NCBI GenBank assembly: GCA_013391845.1
Contig: CP058414.1
Location: 62,001-126,000 of the forward strand
Reading direction: 5' to 3'
Length of the DNA stretch: 64,000 nucleotides
Origin: Pseudoalteromonas shioyasakiensis
Lineage (GTDB): Bacteria; Pseudomonadota; Gammaproteobacteria; Enterobacterales; Alteromonadaceae
Shown here: in pieces, positions 26,902 to 34,325 of the stretch
Numbering within the stretch: the first letter of the stretch is position 1
Layout of the letters: the number at the start of each line of letters is the position of its first letter
The notes under the pieces: generated by a model
Told to the model about the DNA's origin: nothing
The model's input: only the letters and a program-made list of their open reading frames with translations
The model's database searches: none
Translations under genes and position numbers: made by a program

Positions 26902-27549
26902 TTATGAATCAACAAGAGGATAATAAGCTTCTCCCCAGAGCTCTTTTGAATTATCCATCATAATATCAATAATAAAAGGCACTAATTGCGATAAAAATTG
27001 TACGCCATCTTTTAATTGCTCTCTATTTGCACTGCTGTTCCATGTTGCCCCACCGTGCATTAGTTGGTTTCGTAATGTATATAAACGTTGTAATACAATA
27101 GATGCAAGTTTATCTGTTTCATTATTTGCTAATGCAAAATTTGCAAACTTCTTTGCTTCACTAAATTTACTTTTAAATTCTTGTTCAGTGATATAGCCAT
27201 TGTGGAATGACCAAAATGGCTGAAATACGAATTTATTATTCAATAAAACACGAATGCTGTTAGGGAACTCATGCCATAATAAATTATAAATGCGCTTTTG
27301 CTTATCGAGTGAGTTGAGCTTTTCCAAAAATAATGTAAAAGATTGAGTTTCGTTAATGCTTAGACACTCTGTATCTTGTGCGTAAGCCGCATTAAACGAT
27401 ACCCACAAGAAAATAAATTGTGAGTCAAGGTCATCACACTGCTCTGACTTATTTAACCAGCTTAATGATCTATGTACGCGTAGAGCTAGATTATCAGAGA
27501 AGGACTCTCTAACTTGCTTTTGTTTATCTTTTAAGTCGCAGTATTCCAT
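26902..27549 (-). CDS. HEPN-domain protein (candidate RNase)
   Basis: 215 residues. Near residue 173 it has the HEPN signature R-x4-H as RNQLMHGGATWNSS, within a helical protein; together with the N-terminal FIFLWVSFNAAYA segment this resembles the Apea-like or MAE-28990-type HEPN group. HEPN proteins are often metal-independent RNases in toxin-antitoxin, abortive infection and CRISPR ancillary systems. No nucleotidyltransferase (MNT) antitoxin lies beside it. Its neighbour is the divergent 160-aa gene starting 197 bp away, with a shared control region. An intact R and H suggest it could be catalytic. Activity is inferred. Confidence 0.6.
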   Translation of the reverse strand: MEYCDLKDKQKQVRESFSDNLALRVHRSLSWLNKSEQCDDLDSQFIFLWVSFNAAYAQDTECLSINETQSFTLFLEKLNSLDKQKRIYNLLWHEFPNSIRVLLNNKFVFQPFWSFHNGYITEQEFKSKFSEAKKFANFALANNETDKLASIVLQRLYTLRNQLMHGGATWNSSANREQLKDGVQFLSQLVPFIIDIMMDNSKELWGEAYYPLVDS

Positions 27550-27689
27550 ATCAATTTTCGCTGTCTCCTTGATTATAAAAATAACTTACACAGTTTACTT
27601 GCTAAAATCTAGCTCTTTATAGTGTTGTTTTTTAAGGCTTAAATAAGGAAAAACTAAAACCACCATAAATGCTAAAAATTTTTCATAAG

Positions 27690-27723
27690 CGACACTCCCT
27701 GTCGTAGACCCTCTGTAATCTAC
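27690..27723 (+). promoter_or_regulatory. Two overlapping inverted repeats in the divergent control region
   Basis: CGACA-CTCCC-TGTCG (27690-27704) runs straight into GTAGA-N10-TCTAC (27704-27723). They lie 23-56 bp before the ATG of the 160-aa gene, in the 197 bp between it and the HEPN gene. They are candidate operators for the WYL regulator or promoter-proximal hairpins. Confidence 0.4.
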
Positions 27724-27745
27724 AAAAAACAGATAAGGTGACACT

Positions 27746-28228
27746 ATGAAAACAATAACAGTAAATACGCAGCAAGAACTAAACTTAGTACTCGCTGAAG
27801 AAGCATATATAGCGATTATTCTTGATGGAGATGAATTTTCGATTCCTGATCAAAGATTATTAACTGGCTTTACATTTATAGGTAAAAATCCAGATACCTC
27901 ATTAACATTGACAGGTACATCAGGTTACTCGTTTTGTAAAAAGAGCAAAGGTGATGTACACGATATAAATCAACTTGCTCCTCTTGGCGGAATAACAGCC
28001 GTTAAAGATTTATATATAACCTCTGAAACCCCGCTCGAGTTAGCATTTCAAGATCGTGAAGAATACAAAAACTGGAGTAGCGCGACGATTGATAGAAATA
28101 AAATCAATGTTGTTTTTATTAATGAAACAATGGACTACTTAATAGACCAAAGCAAAGACAAATCTCCAGCAGAGAGGTTTATTGACGACTTATTTGAAGA
28201 TTTCGTGGATAGTGTCTTTAAAAACTAA
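27746..28228 (+). CDS. Unknown 160-residue protein, first gene of the WYL/dynamin/patatin set
   Basis: 160 residues, no signal peptide. The N-terminal half is beta-rich (ITVNTQQELNLVL ... FTFIGKNPDTSLTLTGTSG), somewhat like a short right-handed helix or pentapeptide-like fold; the C-terminal end is acidic and helical (AERFIDDLFEDFVDSVF). No family recognised and no catalytic motif visible. It is preceded by AAGGTG and the inverted repeats at 27690-27723, and followed 45 bp later by the WYL regulator on the same strand. It may be an accessory or sensor component of the module, or an independent gene. Confidence 0.6.
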   Translation: MKTITVNTQQELNLVLAEEAYIAIILDGDEFSIPDQRLLTGFTFIGKNPDTSLTLTGTSGYSFCKKSKGDVHDINQLAPLGGITAVKDLYITSETPLELAFQDREEYKNWSSATIDRNKINVVFINETMDYLIDQSKDKSPAERFIDDLFEDFVDSVFKN

Positions 28229-28243
28229 TATGAATAATGTACG

Positions 28244-28255
28244 TTACACGTGTAA
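28244..28255 (+). promoter_or_regulatory. Perfect 12-bp palindrome before the WYL regulator
   Basis: TTACACGTGTAA, ending 18 bases before the TTG start of the WYL gene. Its place between the 160-aa gene and the regulator, overlapping where a leader would be, suggests an autoregulatory operator. Chance occurrence is possible. Confidence 0.35.
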
Positions 28256-28273
28256 TCACAAGGAAGTAGTAAT

Positions 28274-29158
28274 TTGAACTCACAAGCAGAAGTTAAACTT
28301 GCAGAGCGACTAGCAAGTATTATCACTCAATTAAACGATGCAAAAACACTTAGCATTTCTTCGCTTGCAGAAGAGTTTAATGTCAGTGTTCGTACAGTCC
28401 AACGCGACTTGAACGAGAGACTTAGCTTTTTACCCATACTTGAAAGTAAAGGGCACTACAGCCTAGCTCCTTCTGCTCTTGGTAATCTCTCTCCAAAAGA
28501 TATACGCCACTTCGCTGCCATCTCAGGGATTGAAGCACTTTATCCTAATTTAGATACCCATTTTATCTGCTCAATTTTATCACAAGCCATCAATAGCCCA
28601 TACCTAATCAAAGGTCACAACTATGAACCTAAGCATAAAGTTGAACCAAACTTAAATAAACTTGAAGAAGTTATTCAACGCAATAAACGTATTAACTTTA
28701 GCTATAAAAACAAACAATATAACAACATTGCCCCTTACCGGCTTGTTAATAGTAAAGGTATTTGGTACTTAGCGGCTGTTGATGACAATACATTAAAATC
28801 ATTTCACCTGTCAGAGTTAACACATATTTTAGAGCAGGCAGAAGCGTTTACCTCACAACAGCACTTTATCGATGTAATAGAGCAAGATGATGGAATATTT
28901 TTTAGTGAAACCAAGTTTGAAGTTGTTGTAAAAGTATCAAAAGACATTGCTCAGTACTTCCTAAGACGCAACCTATTCCCCAATCAACGAATTATTGAAG
29001 AACTCGAAACAGGTGAGTTACTTGTTTCTTCAAGAGTGGCAACGAGTAAACAAATACTGCCACTAATTAAATACTGGGTACCTGAAATAGAGGTTGTTTC
29101 GCCTGATGAAATTAAACAAACTTTGATCCAAGAGCTTAAAAAGTATGTTGCAAGTTAA
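28274..29158 (+). CDS. WYL-domain transcriptional regulator
   Basis: 294 residues from a TTG start (AAGGAAG site 8 bases upstream). An N-terminal DeoR-type helix-turn-helix (ISSLAEEFNVSVRTVQRDLN, residues about 30-50) is followed by a WYL domain (APYRLVNSKGIWYLAAVDD near 160) and a WCX-like C-terminal part. Proteins of this architecture (CapW, BrxR and relatives) control phage-defence operons and are thought to respond to nucleic-acid ligands. It lies 70 bp before the dynamin-like gene on the same strand, so control of that operon is the natural inference. Confidence 0.85.
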   Translation: MNSQAEVKLAERLASIITQLNDAKTLSISSLAEEFNVSVRTVQRDLNERLSFLPILESKGHYSLAPSALGNLSPKDIRHFAAISGIEALYPNLDTHFICSILSQAINSPYLIKGHNYEPKHKVEPNLNKLEEVIQRNKRINFSYKNKQYNNIAPYRLVNSKGIWYLAAVDDNTLKSFHLSELTHILEQAEAFTSQQHFIDVIEQDDGIFFSETKFEVVVKVSKDIAQYFLRRNLFPNQRIIEELETGELLVSSRVATSKQILPLIKYWVPEIEVVSPDEIKQTLIQELKKYVAS

Positions 29159-29228
29159 ATGTAAAACAACGAAGCAATATTAAAGAGTCCAATTAAAAGA
29201 AAAAAAGTTATCTAATAAAGGGATATTT

Positions 29229-31646
29229 ATGCAAATCCACCAAAACACTATTTTTGATGTACAAGATCAAACTCTTGCATTACTAAAGTCAACACAATCA
29301 TTTATTGAAAGAGTGAATAAGAATAAAGAGCTACACGTAAAAGACGGTTTAATTGAAGAAAAGTACCTTACAGATGTTGCATCAATCTTAAAAAATGAGT
29401 ACCAAAAAGCAAATGAGCTAGAAATGGTGATAGCTGTTGTCGGAACGATGAAAGCGGGTAAATCTACCACAATCAATGCAATTGTGGGTCATGAAGTACT
29501 TCCCAATAGAAACTACCCAATGACTGCTCTACCTACTGTTGTTACTCATATCAGTGGCAAAAAAATACCATCTTTAGAATTTCCAAATAGTAAGCCTATT
29601 AATAGTTTAAGTAAAAAAATTGCTGAAAAGATTAACAGCATGAGTGGCGATGAAATTAATGAAATTGACTTTCTACACCACAAGGAAGTTGAAGATTTAA
29701 TTGGAGAGTTAAAAATAAAAGGCCAATTAAAATTAAGCCGCAATTATGAAGGGCAAGAGCAAATCTTCAAATTCTTAAAAAGCTTAAATGATATTATGCG
29801 ACTTGCTAAAGAGCTAAATATTGAACCGCCTTATGAAGCTTACCGTTTAATAAATGACTTACCGACTATTGAAGTTGAGTTCCAACATTTGAGTGGCTTA
29901 GAGCAACAAAGTCACGGCAAACTATCAATTATTGATACTCCTGGACCTAATGAGTATGGGCAAAGCGAAAAATTAAAAGCAATATTCAAAGATCAACTGC
30001 AAAAAGCATCAGCAGTACTGTTAGTTGTGGATTATACGCAAATGAATAGCGAGGCAGGTGGTGATGTAAGAGAAGAGATATCAACCGTACAAGGCTCATT
30101 AGGCGAACGCTTTTTCGTAATGCTGAATAAATTCGATGCAAAAACAAAAAATGATGTATCGCAAGAAGATACCGTTTCATTTTTTTGTAACCAATTAATG
30201 GATGGCAGTGTCCCACCCTCTAATGTTTTCCCAGTGTCAGCACAAAGAGCTTTTCTTGCCAATAGAGCAATTAATGAACTGGACAGCAGTAACGCTTTAA
30301 ATGTGAAAGATGATTGGGTTCCCGACTTTGGAGAGATAGCCTTTGGTGAGGATTGGGAAGAAGACATTGAAGATGCTGAAGATGTAAGAAAAAAGGCGAA
30401 AAGAATATGGAAAAGAGCAGGCTTTGAAGCGCCTCTTGAAAATGTTGTTATGGAAGCAGCAAATAATGCCGCAACCTTGAGCCTTGAATCTGCTTTAACT
30501 CAACTGGAAACCATTCACAACCGTTTAAATGAAGGGATAAATGGCTATAAAGAAGCTATTAACACAAATATCGATTCTTTAAGAGTAGCAATAAAAAATA
30601 TTGAATCTGACAAGCTAAAAATTGACTCGGTTCAAAAACAAACACAAACATTAATAGTCAAACAGACGCAAGAAATGAATACTGCCATTCTGGACTTAGC
30701 TAAAGCTACTATTCAGATAGCCGACAAAAAAGTTCAATTACTTTTCGATAATACTCAAAACAATATTTTTCTTACCAAAAAAAAACAGGCAAAAATAGAG
30801 TCTAACGAAGGGGGGCAAATCATTGACTTATCGCGAATTTTTAGCAAGTTTCGCGGTTGGCGCTCAACCAGTACCCCTTCTGACAAATTAGAATCATTAA
30901 TAGAAAAAGGTGAAATAAAATTCGAGAATAGTCAAAAAGCTGAAATGAAAAAACTGTTAAAATTTATTAATTCAGCTTTAGAAACCATTCAACAAGATGC
31001 GTATAAAGAGGTAACAACAAATCTCAATAAAACGATTACTAAAGCAAAGAATGCAATAAATAAAAGCATCTCGTCTGAACTTGAAGAGGTTTTAAATGAA
31101 GCAAAAAAAAACCTTAAAGATTCTGGTTTTACACTATCTCTGTCCCTTAATAAAATATCGACAAGTATAAAAAATATCGATACTGAAACGATTTCTACTG
31201 ACGTAAAAAAAACAAGTGAATCCCGCAGACGTACAAGAGTTAAAGACAGCTATTTTTCAAAGTTTACTAACTGGCTAAATGATGATTGGGGCAGAGAAAC
31301 TTACTATGTTGATGTAGATGTTTACATTGTGAAAGTAAACGATATTAAACAGCGCTCAAACGCAGCAATATCAAATGCTATGCAAGGAATCTCAGACACA
31401 GCTAATCGTTTTCTATTAGAGAATGTTAAGCCAGATATAGATGCACACATTACAGAGGTGTCTCGCTATCTCGAAAAGTATCGTAAGACATTACTTGCGG
31501 GAGCGAGAGCTAAAGAACAATCTCAAAAAAATCAAGAAGAATTAATTGCCAAGCTCAACGTCTTCGGAAAGGAGCTGCAATATATAGCAGAAGATACTCT
31601 GGATACGAAAGAAGACTTAAACCTAACTCAAGAGAAGTCAGTATAG
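29229..31646 (+). CDS. Dynamin-like GTPase of the CrfC/YjdA family
   Basis: 805 residues. Complete GTPase motifs: P-loop GTMKAGKS (72-79), switch PMTALPT (97-103), DTPG (236-239) and NKFD (300-303). The long helical remainder suits a dynamin stalk; RDWG-like and basic stretches occur near 695. Residues 64-103 are, from memory, nearly identical to E. coli CrfC (YjdA, also called RdcA), a dynamin-like protein that binds the DNA sliding clamp. The QLxLP clamp-binding peptide of E. coli CrfC is not obvious here. Its stop overlaps the GTG start of the next gene by one base (TAGTG), so the two are translationally coupled. Family call is strong; the role in the island (defence or fork-related sensing) is inference. 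Confidence 0.88.
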   Translation: MQIHQNTIFDVQDQTLALLKSTQSFIERVNKNKELHVKDGLIEEKYLTDVASILKNEYQKANELEMVIAVVGTMKAGKSTTINAIVGHEVLPNRNYPMTALPTVVTHISGKKIPSLEFPNSKPINSLSKKIAEKINSMSGDEINEIDFLHHKEVEDLIGELKIKGQLKLSRNYEGQEQIFKFLKSLNDIMRLAKELNIEPPYEAYRLINDLPTIEVEFQHLSGLEQQSHGKLSIIDTPGPNEYGQSEKLKAIFKDQLQKASAVLLVVDYTQMNSEAGGDVREEISTVQGSLGERFFVMLNKFDAKTKNDVSQEDTVSFFCNQLMDGSVPPSNVFPVSAQRAFLANRAINELDSSNALNVKDDWVPDFGEIAFGEDWEEDIEDAEDVRKKAKRIWKRAGFEAPLENVVMEAANNAATLSLESALTQLETIHNRLNEGINGYKEAINTNIDSLRVAIKNIESDKLKIDSVQKQTQTLIVKQTQEMNTAILDLAKATIQIADKKVQLLFDNTQNNIFLTKKKQAKIESNEGGQIIDLSRIFSKFRGWRSTSTPSDKLESLIEKGEIKFENSQKAEMKKLLKFINSALETIQQDAYKEVTTNLNKTITKAKNAINKSISSELEEVLNEAKKNLKDSGFTLSLSLNKISTSIKNIDTETISTDVKKTSESRRRTRVKDSYFSKFTNWLNDDWGRETYYVDVDVYIVKVNDIKQRSNAAISNAMQGISDTANRFLLENVKPDIDAHITEVSRYLEKYRKTLLAGARAKEQSQKNQEELIAKLNVFGKELQYIAEDTLDTKEDLNLTQEKSV

Positions 31647-32608
31647 TGAATTCAATTGATGTATTAGATAGCTGTGGCTTCAAACTAGACAAACAACATT
31701 TGGAAGTCGCACCTCCACATTTAACAGATAAAATGATTGTTGACTTAGTTAATGGTATAGAGGTGATAGATGACCAAATTAAAGTGTCAAAAACCAGAAC
31801 TTCAAGGTGGGATCGTTTCAAAGACTCGTTCAGTGGAAGAGCTAATCAACGTGAGAGCATTATCAATGATAATTTAGCAAAGTGCCTACAAAGTACCGCA
31901 ACATGGCTTCAAAATCATGACTACGAATTAGCTTCTGTTAACCTTGCGATTACAAAAGTGACTGACAAGCTTTTGGAAACAAGAACCGGTGTAATGAAGT
32001 TGAACGATAAACACAATGAACTAAAAGAGTCAGTCATTCAACTAGCAAATACTGTAGAAGAAAAAAATAGCAAACTCTACGACTATATAAGGGATATTGA
32101 CCTGAGAACTCGAGCTGATAGGCAATTGGATAGAGCAATTGCGAAATGGCAAGCTGGAGGATATACCTCAGACGTGTATACAAATGTTTTTATGATTCTA
32201 GATACATTAAAAAATAACGAATTTGGACTATATATTGACAATGGTAACTCAAACTTAACTATTAAGAATGAAATGTTAGAGCACTTAAAGCATGAAATTC
32301 AAAATCAGTTATGTAATGAATTAAGCATATCGTCAACAGTGTTTAATTCATCTAGTGCTAGGTTTAGATTGGAAAACGTTGCTAAGAATATAAATGAAAT
32401 AGGTAAGTCACACCTTTTATGTATAAATTATCTAAGTGATTGGAGTACTCAAAATAAAGAGCCAAATACTTGGCTACTTAATCAACTCTCAGAAGCCACA
32501 ATCGAGAGAAAAGAAGCTCAAGTACTAACTTTATTTCCTAAAAATATCAGAGTAAACCGTTGGTCTGAAAGGCTCACAAATGAAAATATTTATCTAAGGA
32601 ACGCCTAA
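31646..32608 (+). CDS. Coupled partner of the CrfC-like GTPase (YjcZ/RdcB-like?)
   Basis: 320 residues starting with GTG that shares a base with the preceding stop. All-helical and charged, with a coiled-coil-like stretch at about 95-150 (ITKVTDKLLETRTGVMKLND), an early basic patch (SKTRTSRWDRFKDSFSGR) and no membrane segment. In E. coli the crfC gene neighbours yjcZ (rdcB), whose product works with it; the matching size and order make this the likely counterpart, but I cannot align the two. It ends one base before the patatin ATG. It probably forms a complex with the GTPase and could link it to the phospholipase. Confidence 0.6.
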   Translation: MNSIDVLDSCGFKLDKQHLEVAPPHLTDKMIVDLVNGIEVIDDQIKVSKTRTSRWDRFKDSFSGRANQRESIINDNLAKCLQSTATWLQNHDYELASVNLAITKVTDKLLETRTGVMKLNDKHNELKESVIQLANTVEEKNSKLYDYIRDIDLRTRADRQLDRAIAKWQAGGYTSDVYTNVFMILDTLKNNEFGLYIDNGNSNLTIKNEMLEHLKHEIQNQLCNELSISSTVFNSSSARFRLENVAKNINEIGKSHLLCINYLSDWSTQNKEPNTWLLNQLSEATIERKEAQVLTLFPKNIRVNRWSERLTNENIYLRNA

Positions 32609-32609
32609 T

Positions 32610-33686
32610 ATGGAAGATAAATTAGGCTTGGTGCTTTCAGGAGGTGGTGCCAAAGGTGCTTATCAAGTGGGTATTCTTAAGTATTTATCTGAAGTTGGCA
32701 TTCAACCAGATGAAGTTTCGGGAACCAGTATCGGTGCTCTAAATGCTGCTGTTGTAAGTGCTCAACAAGATATTACTGCGTCAGCTAAGTGCCTTAATAA
32801 AATTTGGTTAGAGCTTGGCGAAAATAGTCCTTTACAGGTAGACAAAGGTAAAATGATATCTACCGCATCTGTTTTTTTAAGCCTTTTACCTATGGCTAAA
32901 GTTACACCGTTATTTAAAGCATATCAGATAGCTAAAGGAGGAGTAGATTTCATTAAAGATCTGCGAGCACTACTTTCAGATGAATACAAAAATAGCGATA
33001 AATACAAAGAGCATCTAGAGAATGAAGAAGGCAACCTTTACCAATCAGAACCAATCATTGACTTATTAGACAGGTTTAGTCCAATAGAGAGATTGCAAGA
33101 TGGGCTTCCAATGTATGTTGGTGTATATGAAAGTGAAGGGGCAGGCAAAGACATAGTTGATTATTTTAAAGCCAACTACCTTGGTTTTGAAAATAAAGCT
33201 TCTGAGTTTTGGCATTTACAGTCACTTCCACATAAAAACATTCATGAAGCTATAATCGCTTCAGCTGCCTTACCATTATTATTCAAAGCTAAAGCTATTA
33301 ATGGCAAAAAGTACCGGGATGGTGGCATAGGGGGGACATTTAACCAACAAGGAAATACACCTATTAAACCGTTAGTTGATAGTGGGTGTAACCACGTAAT
33401 AGTTTCATTGCTAGATGATGCAAGCTCGTTCAACAGACATGATTACCCTGATACTACGATTATTGAAGTCCGCCCTAAGGAGTTCATTTCTGAATCTATG
33501 GAAGATATGCTCGCATTCAAACGTGGTCATATTAATAAATGGATAAGACAGGGGTATAATGATGCTAAAAGATGTATTGGTAATAGCTTAAATGCCATCA
33601 ATATGAAAAATCACAAACTAGCTACATCGATACAGCGTGACCAGAGCATAGCAAAACTTAACTCTGATAATTTCGAAATAATCTAA
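32610..33686 (+). CDS. Patatin-like phospholipase
   Basis: 358 residues. All three patatin elements are intact: the oxyanion loop GGGAKG (11-16), the nucleophile elbow GTSIG with Ser40, and the catalytic Asp237 in DGG. Patatins cleave acyl chains from membrane lipids; in bacteria several serve as effectors in phage defence (for example CapV in CBASS), where membrane damage stops infection. No signal peptide, so it acts in the cytoplasm or at the inner leaflet. It is separated by one base from the partner gene, which argues that its activity depends on the GTPase pair. It is the last gene of the island, 30 bp from the right repeat. Confidence 0.88.
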   Translation: MEDKLGLVLSGGGAKGAYQVGILKYLSEVGIQPDEVSGTSIGALNAAVVSAQQDITASAKCLNKIWLELGENSPLQVDKGKMISTASVFLSLLPMAKVTPLFKAYQIAKGGVDFIKDLRALLSDEYKNSDKYKEHLENEEGNLYQSEPIIDLLDRFSPIERLQDGLPMYVGVYESEGAGKDIVDYFKANYLGFENKASEFWHLQSLPHKNIHEAIIASAALPLLFKAKAINGKKYRDGGIGGTFNQQGNTPIKPLVDSGCNHVIVSLLDDASSFNRHDYPDTTIIEVRPKEFISESMEDMLAFKRGHINKWIRQGYNDAKRCIGNSLNAINMKNHKLATSIQRDQSIAKLNSDNFEII

Positions 33687-33716
33687 CCCAAGTTTGAAGG
33701 CATAAAGCGGCAACTA

Positions 33717-33774
33717 GGATTGTGATTCCGGTTGTCGTGGGTTCAAGCCCCATCAGTCGCCCCACTTCTCTCCC
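33717..33774 (+). repeat. attR of the genomic island (58-bp direct repeat)
   Basis: Exact copy of 24432-24489. It holds only the 3' half of tRNA-His from the anticodon stem on, so it is a tRNA fragment and not a second gene. Confidence 0.93.
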
Positions 33775-33867
33775 TTAGTAAATTCTTTTATTTTCTTAAA
33801 TATTTCTCGATTTTAATTCCAAGACCTAGTTTTATCTTCAACACCTGTTTTCAATTCAAAAGTCCAT

Positions 33868-34184
33868 CAGCTGTCAGTTTTGAGCTGAATAGTTTGTTTG
33901 CGGGTAATGTGATTAACTGACTGACAATTCGCTGTACGTTAAGAAAGATCAAATTCACAAAGAGAAGAGAATGAGTAAAAGAGAAAACCCAAGCATTACC
34001 TTAATTTACTTCCTCTAAAGCGCAGCGCCTCTTAGCCTATTTGTGAACATAAGTGATTTTAGAGCAAGCATGATGCCTACTATGTAGAAGGCGTTTTAAC
34101 ACCGAACAGATTTGACCTATTCACGGCTAAAGCCCTTCCCACGAGATGCGAGGTATTGTAGGCGTGAAATTTATTTCGCGCGAA
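33868..34184. repeat. Cluster of dispersed intergenic repeats between the island and the transporter
   Basis: The 640 bp from 33687 to 34325 contain no gene. Three repeat units are visible. CAGCTGTCAGTTTTGAGC at 33868-33885 recurs at 35761-35778. An element with inverted ends (TTCACAAAGAG at 33954-33964, CTATTTGTGAA at 34037-34047) has relatives at 35851, 35994, 47095 and 47251. A 27-bp GTAGGCG...CGCGCGAA unit at 34158-34184 is identical to 35818-35844 and forms a near-perfect hairpin. They look like small non-coding mobile or REP-like repeats. Confidence 0.7.
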
Positions 34185-34213
34185 AGCCTAGAACCTAATC
34201 TCTCAAATCCCAA

Positions 34214-34242
34214 ACAAAAAAATGCCACCTTTCGGTGGCATT
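34214..34242 (-). terminator. Terminator of the sugar transporter gene
   Basis: Stem AATGCCACC / GGTGGCATT (34221-34229, 34234-34242) with a TTTC loop and an A-run on the left that becomes a U-run in the minus-strand transcript. It lies 84 bp past the stop of the transporter. Confidence 0.8.
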
Positions 34243-34325
34243 ACACACGGGATTATTTCTATTTACTAGAAATGCTTTTCAAAGCTCAAGGCCATTAGGT
34301 TTTACATCTAGCCTCAAGCTCATAA

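Larger units (their letters stand above)
24490..33716. mobile_element. tRNA-His genomic island carrying defence-like genes
   Basis: About 9.2 kb between two perfect 58-bp repeats. It contains nine genes or remnants, none of them housekeeping, and is visibly richer in A+T than the flanks. The minus-strand half holds a PD-(D/E)XK-like protein, a secreted unknown, a remnant and a HEPN protein; the plus-strand half holds an unknown protein, a WYL regulator, a dynamin-like GTPase, its partner and a patatin. No integrase, excisionase, transposase, phage structural or conjugation gene is visible, so the island is either decayed or moved in trans. The patatin stop is only 30 bp from the right repeat. 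Confidence 0.85.

Noticed and set aside
24490..33716. Prophage or integrative conjugative element
   Set aside because: No capsid, terminase, tail, relaxase or replication genes; the content is defence-like cargo only.
33717..33774. Second tRNA-His gene
   Set aside because: Only the anticodon-to-3' half is present; the acceptor 5' strand and D arm are missing, so it is the att copy.
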